Origin: Nitrospirota bacterium
GTDB lineage: Bacteria > Nitrospirota > Nitrospiria > SBBL01 > JAADHI01
Direction of reading: 5' to 3'
Length of the DNA stretch: 64,000 nucleotides
Assembly (NCBI GenBank): GCA_029261195.1
Contig: JAJDBU010000059.1
Location: 1-64,000, forward strand
A program made the translations under genes and the position numbers. This document shows positions 24,947-32,894 of this stretch, piece after piece (position 1 is the stretch's first letter; the number at the start of each line of letters is the position of its first letter). A model generated the notes under the pieces. That model did not search any database and had not been told where the DNA came from. It saw nothing but the letters and a program-made list of their open reading frames with translations.

Positions 24947-26541
24947 ATCTCGTCCTTATCTATTTCTTGAATCACCCAGTCGTAAACGGGATCGCGTCCT
25001 TCGAAAAAATCATCGATGGTCGTCGGCACCGCTACATCCGGGAAAAAGGACGGTTCGTCACGTTTTGTCCTGTCGGGCCGGTAGAATGCCTTGTAGGAAA
25101 GAGAGAGGTGGATGCTGGTGTTGGGAAGTTTTAGAAAAAGCATGTCGCCGAAGGCATCCGGTTTCTGGCCCGTGGGCTCACCGACAACTGTGCCCAGTCC
25201 GTTATCGATCATGAACCCCGTCAACATCCCCGCAGAACTGTAGGTCCCGGGGCCGATCAAGAGATAAACCTTCCCTGCAAACTTCTCCTTCGGTTCTTCC
25301 ATAAAAGAGACATTTTCCTTATCGGCAATGCTGTCGAAGAAGTCCTCCCCATCGGTTCTGGCCCCGACCACAGTCTGATGATGCAGGAAGGGGAGCGATT
25401 TCTCTTTGTTCTCCTCCATTTGTAAGATTTCTTCCACCTCGTCGGGTTCGTGAAGCCGGTAGAGTTCTGAGATTTTCACGGCGTTTGTAAAGTCTTTCAG
25501 GTCTTTCCTCTTCCCTGTATCCAAATGATAGAGCAACTGTTTAGCCATGGGGCCATACCCACCGCTGTTATTTCTCACATCAATGATGAACGTCCGAACG
25601 TTCTCATTCCGCATGGCATCGAACATCTCATCAAGAAATCCCCTGAAATCCACCGCACCCTTGTAGGCAAGGAAGAGGCGGAAGGGAAGCCGAAGGAACA
25701 TATTCATGTGGCTTGCTATTTGAGCATCCAAAAAATAATTGAACTGAAAATAACAGAGCTTGTATTCGGGGATGATTTTGTAAGAGAAGAATTTCCCGGT
25801 AGGTCCCATCACCGGATGTGCGGGGACTTGATTCAACCATTTGATCCGCTTTCGGGGAGAGAGGGTCAATACAAGTTCAACACCCGCTCGAGTGCGTATT
25901 CGCAGATCCAGGGTTTCCGAAGGGGAGGCAATACCAAGGGCCTTCAGAAAGAGGGAATCTGACAGGGATGCCGCCGCCCGCCTTCTACGCCAGATCGCGT
26001 TTTCAGAAGGAATGCTGTCAGACAATATCCCAAGCACCTCCTCTAGAGGCCGCTTTCCGATGGAAAGGACCTCTGCCCCGATCCACTCCGGATTAAGCGA
26101 CTCTCCGACATCTGTAAGATAAAGCGCATCGCCGAACCAACGGAATTTCACGAGGAACCGCTTTTTTGACTTATAAGAAGGTCTTAAGATCTGGGTATGG
26201 GAGTCACCGATCCGGGTGATGAAACTTGTCAGGATCAATTCAAATTGCATCTGGTCGGTAACGTCTTCCAGTTCAGAGAGAGCTGTATCCCGCTCTGTTT
26301 CAAATGCCTCCTTCTGAAGTTGATGGGTGACATCCGGATGGGCATCGGCCAGGACCGCTGCAAAATAGGCGAAATCTTTCTGAAAAGAATTGTATTGCCG
26401 GTATGCTTCCGTGTGCTCAATCGGGTGAGGCACGGTCTCCGAAGTCAGGTTCATGTAGATCCCTACCAGTGGACCACATCCCCAGGTTGAAGAGAGCGAT
26501 AAGACAACAAAAATAAACATCACGGTCTTAAATGCCTTCAT
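24943..26541 (-). CDS. S41-family peptidase lipoprotein
   Basis: A 532-residue protein whose N-terminus (MKAFKTVMFIFVVLSLSSTWGC) is a lipoprotein signal with the Cys at about residue 22. The C-terminal half is an S41 (C-terminal processing) peptidase domain: DVRNNSGGYG and the nucleophile Ser in GTYSSAGM. No PDZ domain is obvious. ATG 26541 is chosen because it begins the signal peptide; a longer reading adds 30 unlikely residues. The gene overlaps tlpA-like downstream and is divergent from vapBC. Substrate unknown. Confidence 0.85.
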   Translation of the reverse strand: MKAFKTVMFIFVVLSLSSTWGCGPLVGIYMNLTSETVPHPIEHTEAYRQYNSFQKDFAYFAAVLADAHPDVTHQLQKEAFETERDTALSELEDVTDQMQFELILTSFITRIGDSHTQILRPSYKSKKRFLVKFRWFGDALYLTDVGESLNPEWIGAEVLSIGKRPLEEVLGILSDSIPSENAIWRRRRAAASLSDSLFLKALGIASPSETLDLRIRTRAGVELVLTLSPRKRIKWLNQVPAHPVMGPTGKFFSYKIIPEYKLCYFQFNYFLDAQIASHMNMFLRLPFRLFLAYKGAVDFRGFLDEMFDAMRNENVRTFIIDVRNNSGGYGPMAKQLLYHLDTGKRKDLKDFTNAVKISELYRLHEPDEVEEILQMEENKEKSLPFLHHQTVVGARTDGEDFFDSIADKENVSFMEEPKEKFAGKVYLLIGPGTYSSAGMLTGFMIDNGLGTVVGEPTGQKPDAFGDMLFLKLPNTSIHLSLSYKAFYRPDRTKRDEPSFFPDVAVPTTIDDFFEGRDPVYDWVIQEIDKDEI

Positions 26542-26607
26542 GACCATTCTCTTTCTGAATAATGGAAGCAATGCCACGCTTGTTGCCGCCCGCTTGACCA
26601 GAAGTGG

Positions 26608-26634
26608 TGTATGCGGTAACGTACAACACATACA
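26608..26634. promoter_or_regulatory. Possible VapB autoregulatory inverted repeat
   Basis: TGTATG (26608-26613) and CATACA (26629-26634) form 6-base arms separated by 15 bases, 23 bases before the vapB start and within the divergent region shared with the S41 gene. Ribbon-helix-helix antitoxins usually bind such a repeat. Position and symmetry are the only evidence. Confidence 0.4.
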
Positions 26635-26656
26635 TTGAAAGGAGGTGTATTGCTAT

Positions 26657-26893
26657 ATGAAGCGCACACAAATTCTTCTTGAAGAGGCTCAATACCTGCA
26701 ATTGAAGGACGAGGTATCGGCAACCGGGAAAAGCCTGTCGGAAATTGTCCGGGATTCCATTGCCTCTCACCTCAGAGAGAGGGAAAAGGACCCTCTGTTT
26801 GATATCGTGGGCTCGGTCAAATCTCAAAAAGATCCGGCTCCGGCCGATCTTGGGGCACAACATGATCAATACCTCTACGGAGAAAAAATGTGA
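26657..26893 (+). CDS. vapB: VapB-type ribbon-helix-helix antitoxin
   Basis: A 78-residue antitoxin. The N-terminal KRTQILLEEAQYLQLKDEV and KSLSEIVRDSI segments give the ribbon-helix-helix DNA-binding fold; the C-terminus is the flexible toxin-binding tail. A GGAGGTG ribosome site lies ten bases before ATG 26657. Its stop overlaps the toxin's GTG start by four bases, so the two are translationally coupled. The pair faces the CobN-like N-half in convergent orientation. Confidence 0.85.
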   Translation: MKRTQILLEEAQYLQLKDEVSATGKSLSEIVRDSIASHLREREKDPLFDIVGSVKSQKDPAPADLGAQHDQYLYGEKM

Positions 26894-27285
26894 TCTTTGC
26901 CGATACAGGCGCCTTCGTCGCGCTTCTGAGGGAGAAGGATCAGCATCACCCTTCCGCCAGGAAATTTCTGACAAAACGAACCCTCCTGGTCACGACCGAT
27001 TACATTGTGGATGAGACCGTGACCCTTCTCTTGACGCGGGTCAGCCGCACGGCTTCGGAACAGTTCCTGCGTATGATCCAGCAAAGCCGCTTTGTCCGGC
27101 TCGAAATGATTGGGCCGGAGACTTTCGAAGAAGCTTCGCGCATCTTTCTTCATCACCACGATAAGGCCTGGAGCTTTACCGATTGCACATCGAATGCCGT
27201 CATGAAGCGCCTCAAAATCACCCAGGTCTTTGGCTATGATGCCCATTTCGAGCAGATGGGCTTCTCTCTTGTCCCGGGGAAATAG
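26890..27285 (+). CDS. vapC: VapC-type PIN-domain toxin ribonuclease
   Basis: A 131-residue PIN-domain protein. The acidic metal-binding residues are visible as Asp5 (FADTGAF), Glu42 (VDETV) and Asp98 (SFTDCTS). VapC toxins cleave tRNA or rRNA when released from VapB. GTG start at 26890 overlaps the vapB stop (GTGA). It ends nine bases before the stop codon of the convergent CobN-like N-half. Confidence 0.88.
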   Translation: MIFADTGAFVALLREKDQHHPSARKFLTKRTLLVTTDYIVDETVTLLLTRVSRTASEQFLRMIQQSRFVRLEMIGPETFEEASRIFLHHHDKAWSFTDCTSNAVMKRLKITQVFGYDAHFEQMGFSLVPGK

Positions 27286-27294
27286 CCTGGCACA

Positions 27295-29580
27295 TTACTC
27301 CCTCGCAGCCATCACCTTCTTCAATGCCGCTTCCTGCGTCAGACCATCGACCAACACATACCTCAGTAATGCTTCGCCTTTCTCTTTTGCAATCTCGTGT
27401 TTCGTCTCCTCGTCAACCGTCTCTTCAAATGGCAAAATCTCTGCTAAGGTTTCAAGGTAGTTGTCTCCGATCATGCTTCGGACAATCGGAACCAAGGCGT
27501 CTGTCTCCGGGACTTTTCCGTGGACATGAAGACCATCCGGCATCTTTTCCGCCGCCAGACGGTGGAGGTAGGCATCGACCTCTTTAATCTGGTCTTCAGT
27601 CATGAGTCCCTCTTTGATTGTGATGCCGAGGTCAAGATCGAGTTTTAATTCGGTAAATTTGTTGGTGACATCCCGGCTGTATTCCACCTTCAGCATCCCG
27701 TCATCTGCATTCTTGTAGTGATGGATCAGGTTCTGAAGGACCTTCAGGTCGCCGTAGATATCGGCCTCGACCAGGGGCGGGGTGAGATAACTGACGATGG
27801 CGGCATAACTCCGGTGTTTCGCCGTCAAGGCCTCTCCCACATCATCCATGATGTAGACATAGATATTCGGCATCGTCCCGACCAGGAGGTCTCCCCAGTC
27901 ATCCCCGGTCATGATCGCCGGTTTGCCAGGAAGGAATTCCAGGTTGCCATGTGTTCCGTAATGAACCAGTCCTTCTGCTTTAAAGCCTTTTTCCAGCCAG
28001 AAGTAGACGGCTAAATACTGATGGGGCGGAGGCGTGGCATCGGCGCCGTAGATGGTTTCGTCATCTTCATCGCCGCCCTTTCCAGGCTGCGGAAGAAGCA
28101 CCACATTGCCCATCGGAACCTGAGGAATCACGAGGTACTCCTTTCCCTCTTTGATATAAACCATGCCGTTTCCGGGCGCTTCGCCATGGGCCTTGATCAC
28201 CCGTTCCTGATTTTTAGGAGAGAGAATTTCTTTGAACCAGGCTTTATAGGTCTCGAGCGGGAGCATCACCACCTGCTCGTTTTTGACGAGGCGTTCCAAC
28301 TCGCCCGGTGCCCAGCTACCGACATTTCTACCGAAGGAATCAACCATCGCCCGAAGGGCATCTTTGTCGGGAATGTCGTTTACCTGATAGCCCGCTTTTT
28401 TCATCCGCTCTAAAAAAGTGACTAAACTTGGATAGACATCTAAACCGCCGCCGCCGATGTCTCCCTTGCCCGGCCCGGCGTAATAGACAATCGCCACACG
28501 CTTGTTCGGGTTGGAGGTTCTTTGCAGGCGAATCCAGCCCAGGGTTCGCTCGACCACCCGTTCGATCCGTTCCGGGATCGGCACCCGGATTGCGTAACCC
28601 TCATCATTCACGCCCCGCCCGGCAATGGCCATGGGCTCAACCGCACCGTCCAGCTCGGGGACACTCACATTCATCGCCATGCCCCGCCCGTTCGGCTTTT
28701 TCCCGCCCGTCATCCAGTCTTCAACGGTTTCAGAAAGCCAGGTGGAATGGATGAGGGGGATGTCGTTTTCTTCAAGGAAGGCCGGTCCCTGATTCCCCTG
28801 CCAGCGGCCATGAGCACGGGTGACGATGGCATCGGTCTTGGCCTCTTTGATCATCTCTAAACGCTTTTCACGACCGAAGATGGCTGCGACACGAACCCCC
28901 TCTTTTTCAAAACGGCGGATGACGGCATCGGTCGTGGCCGTATCGCCCGTCTGCCAACCGACACTACCTGTCATGACAACCATCGGAGATTCTGCTTTAT
29001 ATCCCTCCTGCGCTTTGTACCACTTGTCGTAGTCACTGTAAGAGGTGAAAATATCTTCAGAATCAGGATGATAGATACCGTCGCTCGGTGTCGGGATGGG
29101 CGCTTCGACTTGACCGGAAGCATTGCTGAATTGAATGTCTGAGTAGCTCAGCAGACGTTTGTAATTCTCCAGTCCGCCATAACGCCAATAATCCATGAGC
29201 TCGGGATGCTCTGCTTTTAGATCGACATTGGAGACCTGTTGAACGAGATCCCGATTCCCTCCAAGTGCAACCACCTTTGTTCCCTTAGCCTTCATCTGAT
29301 CCAGAGCCTTGGTCACCGCCTCATTGATATTCAGGCCGTGGACATTCAGGTAGATCAGATCGTGGGAAGGCAGGTCCTCACCCAACAGCCGATCCGGTGA
29401 AATCCCCGCGACACGGATGCCGGTTTTTTCGCTTGCCTTGGCCAGGAGCATCATTCGCGGCCCGTCAAAGCCGATCAAACCGATCTTTGCTTCACTATTT
29501 GCGGTCAGGCGAAAGGCCGCAATCATGACGATGGCGGCAATTGCGATTGCGCTAAAATACCGAACTTCTTTTCGTGCCAT
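27295..29580 (-). CDS. Membrane-anchored CobN-like metal-chelatase, N-terminal half
   Basis: A 761-residue protein with an N-terminal signal anchor (about residues 8-23) and a large periplasmic body of the CobN/BchH chelatase family. Conserved landmarks are IGLIGFDG, IVYYAGPGKGDIGG, and the diagnostic HYGTHGNLEFLPGK. It stops just before the region that begins the separate C-half (22256-24007); together they total about 1340 residues, the usual size of one CobN/HmuS chain. AAGGAGG precedes ATG 29580, and the start lies inside the apbE gene (29-base overlap), showing it is co-translated with apbE. Likely role: metal insertion into, or removal from, an imported tetrapyrrole such as haem. Confidence 0.88.
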   Translation of the reverse strand: MARKEVRYFSAIAIAAIVMIAAFRLTANSEAKIGLIGFDGPRMMLLAKASEKTGIRVAGISPDRLLGEDLPSHDLIYLNVHGLNINEAVTKALDQMKAKGTKVVALGGNRDLVQQVSNVDLKAEHPELMDYWRYGGLENYKRLLSYSDIQFSNASGQVEAPIPTPSDGIYHPDSEDIFTSYSDYDKWYKAQEGYKAESPMVVMTGSVGWQTGDTATTDAVIRRFEKEGVRVAAIFGREKRLEMIKEAKTDAIVTRAHGRWQGNQGPAFLEENDIPLIHSTWLSETVEDWMTGGKKPNGRGMAMNVSVPELDGAVEPMAIAGRGVNDEGYAIRVPIPERIERVVERTLGWIRLQRTSNPNKRVAIVYYAGPGKGDIGGGGLDVYPSLVTFLERMKKAGYQVNDIPDKDALRAMVDSFGRNVGSWAPGELERLVKNEQVVMLPLETYKAWFKEILSPKNQERVIKAHGEAPGNGMVYIKEGKEYLVIPQVPMGNVVLLPQPGKGGDEDDETIYGADATPPPHQYLAVYFWLEKGFKAEGLVHYGTHGNLEFLPGKPAIMTGDDWGDLLVGTMPNIYVYIMDDVGEALTAKHRSYAAIVSYLTPPLVEADIYGDLKVLQNLIHHYKNADDGMLKVEYSRDVTNKFTELKLDLDLGITIKEGLMTEDQIKEVDAYLHRLAAEKMPDGLHVHGKVPETDALVPIVRSMIGDNYLETLAEILPFEETVDEETKHEIAKEKGEALLRYVLVDGLTQEAALKKVMAARE

Positions 29581-30640
29581 TGCTTTTCCTCCTTGTTGAA
29601 AAATTCTTATTGAAAAGTTCTGTCCACCCCGCCGTCGTCTCCAACTGAGGGGAATTCACATTTCCTGAGTCTGAGGCCACAACAAGCCCATCTACTTTTT
29701 TCTCTTTTAAATAATGCACTCCCTCCTCCAGCCCGAGGACAAAGGCTGCGGTTGAATAGGCATCGGCTTCTGTCGCTGAATGGGCCACGACGGCAGTCAT
29801 CGCCACGCCTTCAACCGGTCTGCCCGTCCGGGGATCAAGGATATGGCTATAACGCTTCCCAGAAAACTCAAAAAAACGCTCGGCATCACCGGAAACCGAT
29901 AAGGCTTTGTCTCTAAGTCGGATGGTCCCGAATGCTTTCTTTTTTTTGAAGGGATGACGGAGGCCGACCAACCAGCTTGTCTTATCCGGCGGATACCCGA
30001 TCGCAAGTTGAACAGACTGAAAATCAAGCAGCGCCGCTTCAATCCCCGCCTCCCGAAGACTCTTCGCGGCTTGATCGAGGGCGTAGCCTTTTCCGATTGC
30101 GCCAAGGTCGATCTCCATGTTCTCCCTATTGAGCCGGATGCGGTTCTTTTCCATATCCATATCGATTTCGATCCCTTGATACCCGGTTAATGACATTAAT
30201 TTGAGGCGTTCTTTTTCAGAGGGAATGCGCCCTTGTTTCCGAAAAAATCCCCAGCCCTTCATTAGAGCGCCGACAGTGATATCAAAAGCCCCGTGCGTCT
30301 CTTCTGATATCTGCCTGGAAACGGAGAGAATTTCCAGCAGTTCAGATGGGGCAGAGACGGAAGTCATCGCACCCACTTGATTGATCTTTGAAACCAGACT
30401 GTTCGGATCGTAATGGCTCATGAGATGGTCCAAATCTTTGATTTTTTTAAAGGCCTTTTCAAGGGCCATCCGCGTCTTTTGCTCATCTTCTCCATAGGCC
30501 GTAATCGTGCAGAGGGTCCCCATGACCTCTTCTTCTTGAACAATGCGGACATAGCTCCCCACTCCTGGAGAGGCAGTCCGGTAAACCGACCAGAGCAGGA
30601 TTAAAACAAATACGATGATTCCGATGGAGATGCGGTTCAT
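29552..30640 (-). CDS. apbE: FAD:protein FMN transferase ApbE
   Basis: A 362-residue ApbE protein with an N-terminal membrane anchor (about residues 5-21). Conserved segments are DLGAIGKGYALD, SGDAERFFEFSGKRYSHILDP and the metal/FAD motif TEADAYSTA. ApbE attaches FMN to Ser/Thr in the periplasm; the RnfD/NqrB-like protein at 31548-32417 is the obvious local target. Its start overlaps the PhyH-type gene by four bases and its end overlaps the CobN-like gene by 29, so the three are tightly coupled. Confidence 0.93.
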   Translation of the reverse strand: MNRISIGIIVFVLILLWSVYRTASPGVGSYVRIVQEEEVMGTLCTITAYGEDEQKTRMALEKAFKKIKDLDHLMSHYDPNSLVSKINQVGAMTSVSAPSELLEILSVSRQISEETHGAFDITVGALMKGWGFFRKQGRIPSEKERLKLMSLTGYQGIEIDMDMEKNRIRLNRENMEIDLGAIGKGYALDQAAKSLREAGIEAALLDFQSVQLAIGYPPDKTSWLVGLRHPFKKKKAFGTIRLRDKALSVSGDAERFFEFSGKRYSHILDPRTGRPVEGVAMTAVVAHSATEADAYSTAAFVLGLEEGVHYLKEKKVDGLVVASDSGNVNSPQLETTAGWTELFNKNFSTRRKSNGTKRSSVF

Positions 30641-31392
30641 GTCTGTCTTTCTAGCAATATTTCATCTCCTGTTAAGCCTGTAAAAAGTTCTTCGTGCCAG
30701 TAAAGAAATGCGTCCGTTTTTGCGCCAAACTGAATCACAACGAGGGTCCTTCCCCGCATTGATCTGTTTTCTCTTCCTCCATGCAAGAGCTTTGGGTGAA
30801 TAATCACCATATCCCCTATCTGCGTTTCTAAGGGAATAGAGGCGCTTGTATCGAAATTTCTAAGCTTCTCCTGCTGAATGGCTTCCACATCGGTGATTTC
30901 ATGGCTGCGCGGAATTATTTCCGTACAAGCATTCTCTTCATTCATGCCTTCGAGGGGAATCAGAACTCTGAAGAAATGGCTGGAAGCTTGCGGGCAAATA
31001 TAGCGATTCGGATAATCTCGGTGCCAGTTGATCTTGGGGCCTACATAGGCCGGTTTTCGGGTCACATTCGAAAAATGGTAGACCACCTCATCTGAACCTA
31101 AAATATCTTTTGCAATGTCCCACAAGGGCTGATGCAGAACAAACTCTTTTAACCCTTCCGAAAAAGCAGGGAGCTCCCCGATCAAAAAAGGAATGTCTTG
31201 AAGTACATCCTTCCCGAGTCCGGGATTACGGTGGTCGCCTAAATCAGAAATGAGTGTCATATTCCTTTTCCATCTTAGGTCTTCAGGCCGGATCTCCCAG
31301 CAAATGCGTTCTACTGCTTGTTCTGCACATTCAATTTCTACCTGTTTGTAAATATTAGAAAATATTTGGTAGCCCTGCTCAAAAAAGGTCAT
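30637..31392 (-). CDS. Phytanoyl-CoA dioxygenase (PhyH) family protein
   Basis: A 251-residue Fe(II)/2-oxoglutarate-dependent dioxygenase-like protein. The iron ligands are visible as HxD in WHRDYPN and a distal His in HPKLLHGG, with a downstream Arg (RGRTLVV) placed for 2-oxoglutarate. No signal peptide, so cytoplasmic. ATG 31392 is preceded by TGGAGC and overlaps by one base the stop of a 30-codon ORF (TAATG). Substrate unknown; its presence inside a periplasmic chelatase operon is unexpected. Confidence 0.82.
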   Translation of the reverse strand: MTFFEQGYQIFSNIYKQVEIECAEQAVERICWEIRPEDLRWKRNMTLISDLGDHRNPGLGKDVLQDIPFLIGELPAFSEGLKEFVLHQPLWDIAKDILGSDEVVYHFSNVTRKPAYVGPKINWHRDYPNRYICPQASSHFFRVLIPLEGMNEENACTEIIPRSHEITDVEAIQQEKLRNFDTSASIPLETQIGDMVIIHPKLLHGGRENRSMRGRTLVVIQFGAKTDAFLYWHEELFTGLTGDEILLERQT

Positions 31393-31484
31393 TATTGCTC
31401 CAGTAAACATGTTTTCTCAGCGCACCAAGAGAACAGCTCGAACGTGATCACCATTGCAAAACCGACGATGTATTCTTTCCTCAT
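31392..31484 (-). CDS. 30-aa hydrophobic microprotein
   Basis: A 30-residue ORF (MRKEYIVGFAMVITFEL, then SWCAEKTC) with an excellent ribosome site, AAGGAG six bases before ATG 31484. Its TAA overlaps the ATG of the PhyH-type gene (TAATG), typical of translational coupling. The peptide has a charged N-terminus and a hydrophobic core and could be a small membrane protein or a leader that couples translation. No family is recognised. Confidence 0.5.
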   Translation of the reverse strand: MRKEYIVGFAMVITFELFSWCAEKTCLLEQ

Positions 31485-31547
31485 TTCGAACTCCTTTCCG
31501 TATTCCCTCTTCCACGGTAGAAGAAGGTCAGAGTGAAGGAACCGCCG

Positions 31548-32417
31548 TCATCTCCGGCAAACCTTATTAATTAAGGGTGTCAATCCATTCATTGCCAAAA
31601 TCCCATAGGCGACTCCTTCTGATGGGATCTTTGTAAACTCCCGGATCAGGACGATGACCACGCCCAGCCACAATGCGTGAATCACCCTTCCAAGCGGCGT
31701 GTGGGGCGAAATCGCAATATCGGTCGCCATAAAAAAAGCACAGAGGAACAAACCTCCCGATGAAACTTGTAGAAGTGGATCTCCGCCATAAAGAAACGAA
31801 AGTAGCCCAACTGTCGCAAAGAGCACTACCGGAACGCGCCAGTCGATCGCCCGACGGATCATCAGAAAAAATCCCCCGAGAAGGAGCGCCCCGCCGCTGC
31901 TCTCTCCAATCGACGCGCCGACTGCTCCCGTTCCCAATTCAATGAATCTTTCCTGAAGGGAAGGCGTAATCTGAAGCGCCGCCCGTTGCAAGGGGGTGGG
32001 TCCGCTCATCGCATCAAGCCCTAATGAATACCCCATAAAGAGACTGGGGAAGAGGGCCACCAAAGCAACAATCCCGACAATGGCCGGATTGAAAATGTTT
32101 TTAAATCGGCCTCCAAAAGCCATTTTCCCCAGTCCTAACCCGACAATCGACCCAAAGACAGGCACCCACAAGGGGGCCGAGGGGGGAAGAATCAAACCGA
32201 CCAATCCTCCGGTGATGAGTGCGCCTCCCCGAATTTCGAGACGCTGTTTTGTCAGGAAGGCAACCAGCCATTCAAAGCTCTGGGCAGAAAACATGGCAAT
32301 CGTCACGATGATGAGGGCCTCTGTGCCATAGCGATAGACCCCTGCCGCAAGTGCGGGCAACAAGGCAAGCAATGTTTCCCGTTTGTGGCGGCTGATTTGG
32401 ATGTGGATTCGGTTCAA
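31548..32417 (-). CDS. RnfD/NqrB-like flavin-site membrane protein
   Basis: A 289-residue polytopic membrane protein of the NqrB/RnfD/RseC-type family with about nine to ten helices. The FMN attachment site is recognisable as DAMSGPT (Asp135-Thr141), where family members usually have SGAT; Thr141 would be flavinylated by ApbE encoded in the same operon. NPAIVGIVALV and TDIAISPHTPLGR are further family landmarks. There are no other Rnf/Nqr subunits here, so it is a stand-alone flavoprotein, probably moving electrons across the inner membrane to a periplasmic acceptor. Confidence 0.85.
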   Translation of the reverse strand: MNRIHIQISRHKRETLLALLPALAAGVYRYGTEALIIVTIAMFSAQSFEWLVAFLTKQRLEIRGGALITGGLVGLILPPSAPLWVPVFGSIVGLGLGKMAFGGRFKNIFNPAIVGIVALVALFPSLFMGYSLGLDAMSGPTPLQRAALQITPSLQERFIELGTGAVGASIGESSGGALLLGGFFLMIRRAIDWRVPVVLFATVGLLSFLYGGDPLLQVSSGGLFLCAFFMATDIAISPHTPLGRVIHALWLGVVIVLIREFTKIPSEGVAYGILAMNGLTPLINKVCRR

Positions 32418-32420
32418 GAA

Positions 32421-32513
32421 AAAATCCCCCTCAATCCCCCTTTATCAAGGGGGAAGTTTTTGAAACAAGAAAAGGCAATTCCCCCCTTATGAAGGGGGGA
32501 TAGGGGGGATTTT
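32421..32513. repeat. C/G-rich inverted repeat element (MITE/REP-like)
   Basis: A 93-base element with outer inverted ends AAAATCCCCC (from 32421) and GGGGGGATTTT (to 32513). Inside are two further palindromes, TCCCCCTTTATCAAGGGGGA (32435-32454) and CCCCCCTTATGAAGGGGGG (32481-32499). This form resembles the dispersed palindromic repeats of many environmental genomes. It covers the 3' end of the DUF2149 gene and supplies that protein's last residues (KIPPIPPS) and stop codon. Only one copy is in the window. Confidence 0.75.
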
Positions 32514-32894
32514 CATTCTTCCCCCTTCGGGGACGTAGACCACTTCTCCCGAATCGAGCTTGTAGGCGGTGCCCAGTTTCTTTCCCGATCCTCCGGAGCT
32601 TTGGTCTGTTGCCTTGTAATGCTCCAGTTTCTTCCCTTTTTTGACGACGATTTCCATGTCGGGCTGTCCCGCATTCTTGATAATCGTCAGCGTGTCATCC
32701 TTGCTGAGCAGTTCCGGCATCCGAAACTGGGTCACCAGGGCGACGAGAAAGGCCAGGGCGAAGACAAAGGCCACGTCAAAGAGGTTTGCCAGCATCGCCA
32801 TGGGATCGGGCATCGCTTTTGATGCCAGTGCTCTAGGCCGAAGCCGTTTCCCTGAAGGCTTTTTTACTATCCATCTTTCTGAAGGCGGGGTCAT
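32487..32894 (-). CDS. DUF2149 family protein (ExbD-like partner)
   Basis: A 135-residue protein with one membrane helix (about residues 36-54) beginning NLFDVAFVFALAF, where the Asp sits as in ExbD and MotB proton-binding helices. The C-terminal periplasmic part contains GTAYKLDSGEVVYVPE, the DUF2149 hallmark. AAGGAG before ATG 32894 sets the start, which means a 62-base overlap with the ExbB-like gene upstream. The last eight residues are encoded by an inserted repeat. DUF2149 proteins accompany MotA/TolQ/ExbB and CobN-like genes in haem-type operons. Confidence 0.85.
   Translation of the reverse strand: MTPPSERWIVKKPSGKRLRPRALASKAMPDPMAMLANLFDVAFVFALAFLVALVTQFRMPELLSKDDTLTIIKNAGQPDMEIVVKKGKKLEHYKATDQSSGGSGKKLGTAYKLDSGEVVYVPEGGRMKIPPIPPS

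Noticed and set aside
22256-29580. Cobalamin-biosynthesis CobN (cytosolic cobaltochelatase)
   Set aside because: Both halves carry export or anchor signals, there are no cobS/cobT or other cob genes, and the neighbours are receptor and energiser genes.
32421-32513. CRISPR-like repeat
   Set aside because: Only one copy with internal palindromes and no regularly spaced units; better explained as a MITE/REP-type element.
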